Shown here piece by piece: positions 1 to 5,643 of a stretch of 36,184 nt of DNA; position 1 is the first letter of the stretch, and each line of letters starts with the position of its first letter. The translations under genes and the position numbers were made by a program. The notes under the pieces were generated by a model. The model was not told the DNA's origin and did not search any database. It saw only the letters and a list, made by a program, of their open reading frames with translations. The stretch covers positions 1-36,184 of the forward strand of contig CALVJD010000011.1 in assembly GCA_944332005.1 (NCBI GenBank), read 5' to 3'. Source of the stretch: an uncultured Bacilli bacterium (lineage in GTDB: Bacteria; Bacillota_I; Bacilli_A; RF39; UBA660).

Positions 1-113
1 TATTTTCTAGTTGTTTGACCTTCTGCTCCAATAGACTCTAATACTTTTTTAGCAAGAGTATCAGTATTTCTAAGTGCATAAATTACTTCAGCACCGGTAC
101 CACCTCGCGATGG
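1..113 (-). pseudogene. C-terminal fragment of a phage-type N-acetylmuramoyl-L-alanine amidase, broken and cut by window edge
   Basis: Reading the minus strand from 113 down to 1 gives an open frame with GGTGAEVIYALRN followed by a stretch ending AEGQTTRK. This resembles the region after the second zinc ligand in amidase_3-type endolysins of Bacillota phages. A TGA in this frame at 116-114 cuts it from anything upstream. In the neighbouring frame the preceding codons read HNDHR, so a single-base indel near 103-106 would join HNDHR to GGTGAEV. I see no start codon and no room for the N-terminal half, because the next gene ends at 125. The frame runs off the window. A prophage lysis-gene remnant is the simplest reading; an assembly or base error at the indel is the alternative. 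Confidence 0.55.
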
Positions 114-124
114 TCATTGTGTAG

Positions 125-1225
125 TTAATTTTCTAAACTAGGAACCCTATTATCCAATCTTTTAGCATTCACTTGTGCTAAAATTCTCCCAATAGGGGTT
201 ATTTCTATACTTGGCATATTAAACATTGTGTCATCCCACCAAGTAGAAATTTTTTTCAAATTAACATATTTATCTAAATTTTCTTGATATTTTTTCTGAA
301 TCTCATCTATATTTTGTGGTTTATTATCATAATTTTCATATATATCTTCTAATACTTTTATTTGTTCTTCTGTTAATTTAATAACTGTAATTTGTCCAGT
401 TGCTGTAACTGTGTTAATTTTTAAATCTTTTATTTTTTCCTTTTCAACTACAGGAATTTTATAATAATTATTTATGTATTCATTTTTTATTAGTACATTT
501 TCTGACAATCCAACATTTTTCAAATCATTTATTATTTTGTTATATTTTTCTGAATTTACTTCTATCCCATCCTTAAAATAACCATCTAATTTTTTATTAA
601 AGTGATCATTAAATTTTGAGATACTTGAATATGGTATAATTTTTACAACTTGAACAATTTCTAAATTATCTATCCAAGTTCTTCCGGATGGTAGTTCATT
701 TCCAGCAATTAGTCTTCCAAATAAACTATCCAATACAGCTAATCCATCAGACACAATTCCACTTTCTGGTTGTAAGCTTATTATCGCAAATAATAAAGTC
801 AACCCTAACAAAGCTTCCTCAGAAATATCTTCAATTATTTCAACTGATTTATTAATTGCAGCTTTTACTACATAATCTTTATCCTTCTTAACCCTATGCG
901 CTAATAATTCACTTAACATTTCATAATCAAATTCTCTATCTGTACAAACAGCAGTTCTTTCTGTTTTTCTAAAAAGCATTTGAATGGCTGGATCTGAAAA
1001 GGCTTGTAGCATTTCATATTTTACTAATTTATTTATCAATGTTTCATTATATTCATTTAACCTTTTTAGTGCAACTTCTGTTGCTACTAATTCTGCTTCT
1101 TTTAAAGCTTTTTGTGTTTCAATAGAAATTATATTTCTCACAGTTTCTTCAGTTAATCCGAGATTTATTGTATCCGCTTGAACTTGAACTACATTATCTC
1201 TAGCCTTCTGATTTTTATTTTCCAT
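125..1225 (-). CDS. Soluble 366-aa protein resembling the LPO_1073/Vpar_1526 family, with N-terminal Q-rich motif
   Basis: The 366-residue protein has no signal peptide or obvious membrane segment. Residues 5-22 carry QKARDNVVQVQADTIN, which closely matches the C-terminus of the small membrane protein encoded just upstream. Residues about 23-160 are strongly helical, with a DPxIQ-type segment near 78 and a cluster of acidic and basic helices. Residues 250-330 are Lys/Glu/Ile-rich. The layout recalls proteins named LPO_1073/Vpar_1526 family, whose function is unknown; this is a family impression from memory, not a search result. The start overlaps the stop of the 55-aa gene by 11 nt, so translation is probably coupled. 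It is the last gene of the HTH-Fic operon and is very AT-rich, as expected for accessory DNA. A role in defence or toxin signalling is inference. Confidence 0.7.
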   Translation of the reverse strand: MENKNQKARDNVVQVQADTINLGLTEETVRNIISIETQKALKEAELVATEVALKRLNEYNETLINKLVKYEMLQAFSDPAIQMLFRKTERTAVCTDREFDYEMLSELLAHRVKKDKDYVVKAAINKSVEIIEDISEEALLGLTLLFAIISLQPESGIVSDGLAVLDSLFGRLIAGNELPSGRTWIDNLEIVQVVKIIPYSSISKFNDHFNKKLDGYFKDGIEVNSEKYNKIINDLKNVGLSENVLIKNEYINNYYKIPVVEKEKIKDLKINTVTATGQITVIKLTEEQIKVLEDIYENYDNKPQNIDEIQKKYQENLDKYVNLKKISTWWDDTMFNMPSIEITPIGRILAQVNAKRLDNRVPSLEN

Positions 1226-1382
1226 TATTTATTTCACCAATTTGAATTTGATTAGCATTATCTTTAGCTTTCTGTTTAAATTTATTTTTTTTATTAATTC
1301 CTACTGAATATCCACTGCAAAAACCTACAATTAATGCTACAATTCCTTCTATTATAGCTGCAATAATTACTTCTATTTCCAT
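1215..1382 (-). CDS. 55-aa single-pass membrane peptide with C-terminal RHIM-like (IQIG) motif
   Basis: This short gene lies between Fic and the 366-aa protein. It starts at ATG 1382-1380 behind a strong GGAGG (1388-1392, 5-nt spacing) and stops at TAA 1217-1215. Residues 3-28 form one hydrophobic segment (EVIIAAIIEGIVALIVGF) with two glutamates, then a basic patch NKKNKFKQK. The tail reads KQKAKDNANQIQIGEINNG. That tail aligns with residues 5-23 of the downstream protein at about 10 of 19 positions: QKA, DN, Q-Q and IN are shared. The IQIG core matches the tetrad of RHIM amyloid motifs. It sits 12 nt after the Fic stop and overlaps the next start by 11 nt. A membrane effector or anchor recruited through homotypic motif pairing is inference. 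The start site and coding status are well supported by SD, overlap and motif. Confidence 0.75.
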   Translation of the reverse strand: MEIEVIIAAIIEGIVALIVGFCSGYSVGINKKNKFKQKAKDNANQIQIGEINNGK

Positions 1383-1394
1383 AACTTCCTCCTA

Positions 1395-2321
1395 CTACAA
1401 TAATTCTAAATATTTTTTCAACATTTCCACTTCCAACTCAGCAACTAGCTTAACAAAATCTGTATAATTACCAGTTGTATGTGCTTTATCTAATGCTTCA
1501 TAATATTTTAATCTTGATTCTTTCTTTATAATTACAGGATTATATCCACTATTCATTAAATCTAAATTCATAAGTAATCTTGATGTCCTTCCGTTACCAT
1601 CAACAAATGGATGTATTTTTACTAACTCTCCATGTAATAATGCTGCTTGAATTATTGGATGATATTCATTCCAAGTATTATAAGTTAATATTAATTTTTC
1701 CATTAATTCAGGAACTTTTAAATAATCTGGTGGAATATGTGTTGCGCCTTTAATAGTTACATTTTCTTTTCTATATCTCCCAGCATTTTCATTATCAATG
1801 TCTTTTAAAATTAATTGATGAATATTTTTAATATTCCATTCGCTAATTGGTTCATTATCTTTAACCAAGTCATCTAAAAATAAAATTGCTTTTTCATGGT
1901 TAATTGCTTCTAAATGTTCTTTAATAGATTTTCCGCCAACAGTTATTCCTTCTAAAACAACTTGAGTTTCCCTTAATGTTAAAGTGTTACCTTCAATTCC
2001 ATTACTATTATAAGTCCATTCTAAGTCAATAGATTCTTTTAAAGATTTCAAAGTTTCTTTAGGTATTGGTCTTTTGCTATCTAATTCTCTTTTTAAACTA
2101 TCTACTTCATCAAAATAATTATCATCTAAATCAATAATAAATTTATTATCATCTGGTTTAATAACTCTTTTGTCTACTGGCTTATCAGCATCAATAGGAA
2201 TATTCCAATTATTTCCTACTTTAACAGCACCTTCAATTCTACCATCTTGTAATAATTGTCTAATTCTTCTTTCGCTAATATTCCATTTTTCAACAGCTTC
2301 TTTTGTAGTCATAAACTCCAT
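1395..2321 (-). CDS. Fic/DOC family protein with N-terminal HTH domain (self-inhibited class)
   Basis: The start is ATG 2321-2319, behind GAGGTG at 2333-2328, rather than an upstream ATG that would lie inside the promoter. The product is 308 residues. Residues 4-45 are an excisionase/MerR-like HTH (TTKEAVEKWNISERRIRQ). A class II inhibitory motif lies just before the Fic core, SNGIEGN, fitting (S/T)xxxE(G/N). The catalytic loop is HPFVDGNGRTSR, an intact HPFx(D/E)GNGR, so AMP transfer from ATP to a protein hydroxyl is expected. The N-terminal HTH makes autoregulation likely. It is the first gene of an operon with the 55-aa and 366-aa proteins. The target of AMPylation cannot be read from the sequence. 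Confidence 0.92.
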   Translation of the reverse strand: MEFMTTKEAVEKWNISERRIRQLLQDGRIEGAVKVGNNWNIPIDADKPVDKRVIKPDDNKFIIDLDDNYFDEVDSLKRELDSKRPIPKETLKSLKESIDLEWTYNSNGIEGNTLTLRETQVVLEGITVGGKSIKEHLEAINHEKAILFLDDLVKDNEPISEWNIKNIHQLILKDIDNENAGRYRKENVTIKGATHIPPDYLKVPELMEKLILTYNTWNEYHPIIQAALLHGELVKIHPFVDGNGRTSRLLMNLDLMNSGYNPVIIKKESRLKYYEALDKAHTTGNYTDFVKLVAELEVEMLKKYLELL

Positions 2322-2339
2322 ACTTTTCACCTCAATTAC

Positions 2340-2363
2340 AATTATACCGGATTCGGTATAATT
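2340..2363 (-). promoter_or_regulatory. Perfect palindromic operator over the Fic promoter
   Basis: Arms AATTATACCG (2340-2349) and CGGTATAATT (2354-2363) are exact reverse complements around a 4-bp centre. The site covers the spacer and -10, so a bound protein would block RNA polymerase. A further half-site, TCGGTAT, lies at 2386-2392, about 33 bp upstream. The HTH of the Fic protein is the obvious candidate repressor; this is inference. Confidence 0.8.
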
Positions 2364-2369
2364 CGTCAA
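2341..2369 (-). promoter_or_regulatory. Sigma-A promoter of the HTH-Fic operon
   Basis: On the minus strand TTGACG (2369-2364) and TATAAT (2346-2341) are separated by exactly 17 nt. Transcription would start near 2334, leaving a very short leader that begins almost at the ribosome binding site (2333-2328). Confidence 0.85.
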
Positions 2370-2429
2370 TCTATTTATTTCATTATCGGTATATTAGTTT
2401 ATCAAATATTGAATGTCTATAATAATAAT

Positions 2430-2711
2430 CTAATTGCATTGTCTTAACCTGTAACATAAATTTATCATTTCCTCAATATCACAATCTTTACCATCTTGGC
2501 CTTTTGATTTCAACTGTCTAATCATACTAGACGTTTCAAAATTTTCTTCGTTTTTTAGTTTATTTTTTAACCACTTCCAATATTTTCTAGGCTCATTACT
2601 AGCAAATAGTACTCCAACTACATCAATAACACTTATAAAGTATTTTTCTTGTTCTTCATTCCAAACAGTTCTAATCGTTTCATTATTAAATATTTTATTT
2701 ACTAAATGCAT
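2430..2711 (-). pseudogene. Truncated phage Bro-N antirepressor remnant
   Basis: The 93-residue frame begins with the Bro-N pattern: FNNETIRTVWNEEQEKYF, then ISVIDVVGVL and PRKYWKWLKNKLK, then a QLKSKGQDGK segment. Full Bro-N domains continue with a conserved IxSIPSPKAEPFK-type helix and usually a second C-terminal domain. Here the frame dissolves into an unrelated NLCYRLRQCN and stops. The apparent start lies inside the last codons of rnhB (17-nt overlap) and has no ribosome binding site of its own. It is best read as a decayed phage antirepressor fused onto the rnhB 3' end at an insertion boundary. A functional short Bro-N protein is possible but less likely. Confidence 0.7.
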
Positions 2712-3354
2712 TTAATCTTGATTCATCAGCTATATCCTTTACTGGTCCATAAGTCTTCCGATAACCATCAATTAAGCCATACTTATGAATTGCCTCAATA
2801 TGTGCTTTAGTAGGATATCCTTTATGTTTCCCAAAGCCATATTGTGGATATTTTTTATCTAATTCATACATCATTTGATCTCTCGTTACCTTAGCAAGAA
2901 CACTGGCTGCAGCAATACTGATGCTTTTCGCATCTCCTTTGATGATCGAGGTCGTGGGAATATCCAAATCAAGCGGCATTGCATCCACTAATACATGTTC
3001 TAAAGGGACTTGTTTTCGTACCTCTTCGATTGCTCTTATCATGGCAATTCGGGAAGCTTCATAAATATTATATTGATCGATTTCTTCTGGGCTACATTGA
3101 CCAATTCCGTAAGCAATCGCATGTTCCTTGATATATTCGTAATACTGATTACGTTTTTTCTCACTTAATTTTTTGGAATCGGTAAGTCCAGGGCATTCAA
3201 AGTTAGTTGGTAAAACGCAACATGCCGTCACGACGGGACCAATCAGAGGTCCTCTTCCCACCTCATCTACTCCACCAATATATGTTAATCCTTCTTTTTC
3301 TAATGCATGTTCATAATCATAAAGATCCACTTCTCTTTTCTCAGTTTTATTCAT
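2695..3354 (-). CDS. rnhB: Ribonuclease HII
   Basis: This 219-residue enzyme cleaves RNA in RNA/DNA hybrids and at single embedded ribonucleotides. The signature GVDEVGRGPLIGPVV near residue 28 carries the first acidic pair, VDAMPLD near residue 123 a third, and SIIKGDAKS plus AAASVLAKVTRD complete the family pattern. The start at 3354 follows AAAGGTGAG. The C-terminal tail after YGPVKD (IADESRLNAFSK) is not part of the usual core. It overlaps the Bro-N remnant, so the last residues may have been replaced when foreign DNA integrated. A terminator for rnhB itself is not visible, consistent with that insertion. Confidence 0.96.
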   Translation of the reverse strand: MNKTEKREVDLYDYEHALEKEGLTYIGGVDEVGRGPLIGPVVTACCVLPTNFECPGLTDSKKLSEKKRNQYYEYIKEHAIAYGIGQCSPEEIDQYNIYEASRIAMIRAIEEVRKQVPLEHVLVDAMPLDLDIPTTSIIKGDAKSISIAAASVLAKVTRDQMMYELDKKYPQYGFGKHKGYPTKAHIEAIHKYGLIDGYRKTYGPVKDIADESRLNAFSK

Positions 3355-3375
3355 ATTCTCACCTTTATTTATTAT

Positions 3376-3403
3376 TTTATAATAATCATTGTTTTTTTGT
3401 AAA
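3376..3403 (-). promoter_or_regulatory. Likely rnhB promoter
   Basis: Minus-strand TTTACA (3403-3398) and TATAAA (3381-3376) are 16 nt apart, ahead of the rnhB ribosome binding site. Confidence 0.5.
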
Positions 3404-3412
3404 GTATCAAAA

Positions 3413-3455
3413 AGCCAAAAAAGAACTCCTTATACCGAAGTATAAAGAGTTCTTT
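3413..3455 (-). terminator. Terminator of the two-component operon, with UUCG loop
   Basis: The outer stem is AAAGAACTC (3420-3428) with GAGTTCTTT (3447-3455). The inner stem TTATAC/GTATAA closes a CGAA loop that reads TTCG in the minus-strand RNA, a C(UUCG)G extra-stable tetraloop. A U-rich tail follows. The stem reaches into the kinase stop codon (3454-3456). Confidence 0.85.
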
Positions 3456-4719
3456 ATTTTATCATAAAACTGACACCTTTCTTTTCATTTTTGACAGTTA
3501 TTTCATAACCGACCAACGCAACCGTTTTCTTTACAATGGAAAGTCCCAATCCAAATTGCCCTTTGATACCTTTTTTATAGGGAGTGAAAATATCATCGAG
3601 AATTTTTGGATCGATATTAGGACCATCGTTGTAAAAAGTTATTTTCCCGTTCTTAATGGTAACCTTGATTTTTTTATCCGCATAACGAATAAAATTACCT
3701 AACAAATTATCGACGATTGCTTCCCACATATCAAGGGAACCATTAAAGATCGTTTTTTTATCTTCAATATGAATTTCCCAAGTGAGTTCTGGTCGTTGAA
3801 TTTTAAATTTATCTACTGAAGTACGAATGACTTCCGTCACATCTATTTGCTCCTGGCGATATTGATCAGAATCTTTTATATAATTCAATTTATTTAAATA
3901 TAGTAAGGAGTGTACTTTTAATTCTAATTTATCTACTTGTTCCCGAATTACCGCCAAAGCTTGTTCTTTATCCTGTACCCCGTCATCGACCGCTTCGATG
4001 TACGATTTTATCACCGTGAGAGGAGTCTTGAAATCATGGGATATATTTTGGTACATTTGATTTTTATATTCTTCTTGCTCTTTCAAAGTCGCTTTCATAT
4101 TATCAATTGCTTCACTAAGAGCTTTTAATTCGTCATCCATAACATAGTTATAATCATCGACATAATCATCATTCGATAAATTATCAACTTTTTCCTTCAG
4201 TCTTTCAATTTTTTTGACTAATCGTCTAGACCACCAAATAATCAGTCCAGATATAAGTAAGAGAGTAATTAACAAAATAGGAAATATGGTATAGAGTACA
4301 TCTTGTTTCATACTGGTGATGTACTGGTCGTTAGTAAGAGATACTTTACTAACATAATGGCTATAAGAGGTATTATAGTAATAAGTTTTACCTAAGTAAG
4401 TAAACTTACCGTATTCATCATCTATCTTCGCAACGACTTGTTTAGGAGTCGATTTGATCACTGTTTCGAAATTATCGGATGCAATAATTTCCCCATCAGA
4501 GGTAATATAAAGATATGCAATATCACTTGCGATTTCATCATCATCTATATCATAACGAAGCAATTCAAGTGGTTGTTTTAAATATTGGTAAATATTTTTC
4601 TCATATACCGGCAAAAGGACTTTCGGAAGTAAAATTCCCAAACTTAGGAAAATAATTCCACACATAATGACGGCAATCGAAATTAATTGACGGAATAGAT
4701 TTTGCTCCAGTGGTCTCAA
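3454..4719 (-). CDS. Membrane sensor histidine kinase
   Basis: The 421-residue kinase has TM1 at about 10-36, an extracytoplasmic sensor loop of about 100 residues, TM2 at about 142-163 and a linker. The dimerisation/phosphoacceptor helix carries NISHDFKTPL with His228. The ATPase domain shows the N-box (DNLLGNF), the NDGPNI G1 region and the GQFGLGLSIVKK G2 box. It would autophosphorylate and pass phosphate to Asp52 of the regulator encoded just upstream, whose stop overlaps this start by 4 nt (ATGA). The signal is unknown. The family is clear; a specific name such as VicK or PhoR is not justified. Confidence 0.95.
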   Translation of the reverse strand: MRPLEQNLFRQLISIAVIMCGIIFLSLGILLPKVLLPVYEKNIYQYLKQPLELLRYDIDDDEIASDIAYLYITSDGEIIASDNFETVIKSTPKQVVAKIDDEYGKFTYLGKTYYYNTSYSHYVSKVSLTNDQYITSMKQDVLYTIFPILLITLLLISGLIIWWSRRLVKKIERLKEKVDNLSNDDYVDDYNYVMDDELKALSEAIDNMKATLKEQEEYKNQMYQNISHDFKTPLTVIKSYIEAVDDGVQDKEQALAVIREQVDKLELKVHSLLYLNKLNYIKDSDQYRQEQIDVTEVIRTSVDKFKIQRPELTWEIHIEDKKTIFNGSLDMWEAIVDNLLGNFIRYADKKIKVTIKNGKITFYNDGPNIDPKILDDIFTPYKKGIKGQFGLGLSIVKKTVALVGYEITVKNEKKGVSFMIK

Positions 4720-5375
4720 ATTAATCGATACCCAAATCCATATAATGTATTAATATGAACATTTTTCATCTTCTTACGAAGACGTCTTACTAGATCATCT
4801 ACTACTCTGTCACTACCAAAATAATCTTCTCCCCAGATGTTTTTTAATATTTCATCTCGACTAAATGACTTATTACGATTATTCAAAAACATCAATAACA
4901 AATCATATTCTAAAGTTGTAAGACTAATTTCTTTTCCATTCTCATATACCATTCGTTTATCGATATCGATTTCGTATGTTTCATACTTCATCTTCTCGCT
5001 ACTTGGCATATATACACGCTTAATCATATTGTTGCATCTAAGTACTAGTTCTTTTGGTGAATATGGTTTTGTAATATAATCATCACTTCCTAATTCTAAA
5101 CCAATAATTTTGTCCAGATCTTGATCTCTAGCCGAAGTAAAAATAACTGGAACTTTTTGATCGATCTCACGAATTTTTTTAATTAGATCATAACCACTAA
5201 TTGTATCACCTAACATAATATCTAGTATCCATAGATGAACTTCTTCTTTTCCTATATAGTCATATGCGTCCTCTCCATTCAAGAAGTTAACCACTTCATA
5301 GCCGGCGCGTTCTAAATAGGATTTGATTAAGTTGTTTAACATCTCTTCGTCTTCTACTAAACAAATCTTGTACAT
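4716..5375 (-). CDS. OmpR-family response regulator
   Basis: The start is ATG 5375, placed behind GAGGTG, giving 219 residues; a start 15 nt upstream lacks spacing. The receiver domain at 1-120 shows the acidic pocket (VEDEE), phosphoacceptor Asp52 in LWILDIMLG, and the conserved switch Thr/Ser and Lys (FTSARD, TKPYSP). A winged-helix DNA-binding domain follows at about 125-219, with LTTLEYDLL and VDDLVRRLRKK then LYGFGYRL. It is co-transcribed with the downstream kinase through a 4-nt overlap. Target genes are not evident. Confidence 0.96.
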   Translation of the reverse strand: MYKICLVEDEEMLNNLIKSYLERAGYEVVNFLNGEDAYDYIGKEEVHLWILDIMLGDTISGYDLIKKIREIDQKVPVIFTSARDQDLDKIIGLELGSDDYITKPYSPKELVLRCNNMIKRVYMPSSEKMKYETYEIDIDKRMVYENGKEISLTTLEYDLLLMFLNNRNKSFSRDEILKNIWGEDYFGSDRVVDDLVRRLRKKMKNVHINTLYGFGYRLI

Positions 5376-5503
5376 GCTTACACCTCGCATTTAGTATAAC
5401 ACTATTTCGCTCATATTTCTAGCATTCTCACCACCCTTCTTTTATTAAAGAACATTTTTAGGAGTGTATTTGTTTTATTTACATTCATTGTTATTTTCAA
5501 GTC

Positions 5504-5527
5504 TTATTCGTTTATCATTTTTGTCAT
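5504..5527 (-). other. Possible 7-codon leader ORF ahead of the two-component operon
   Basis: AGGAGGTGATAG directly precedes ATG 5527-5525, which opens MTKMINE and stops. It lies in the 268-bp gap between tex and the regulator gene. The Shine-Dalgarno sequence is better than that of most genes here. No attenuator hairpin is obvious downstream, so function is uncertain. A TATACT at about 5551-5556 could be a -10. Nothing else stands out in 5376-5608. Confidence 0.25.
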
Positions 5528-5603
5528 CTATCACCTCCTGACAATATTAGTATACAAAATAAATGTGTTGAGATTAGGGAAAAAATATGGGAAATTATGG
5601 AAC

Positions 5604-5640
5604 CAATAAAAAATATCAGTTTTTGGTAACTGATATTTTT
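5604..5640 (-). terminator. tex terminator
   Basis: The 11-bp stem is AAATATCAGTT (5611-5621) with AACTGATATTT (5628-5638), loop of 6, with extra A-T pairs and a U tail. It starts 5 nt after the tex stop. Confidence 0.85.
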
Positions 5641-5643
5641 CTT

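Noticed and set aside
984-1181. Plus-strand ORF opposite the 366-aa gene
   Set aside because: Low-complexity Ser/Phe product from the antisense frame, no ribosome binding site; shadow of the real gene.
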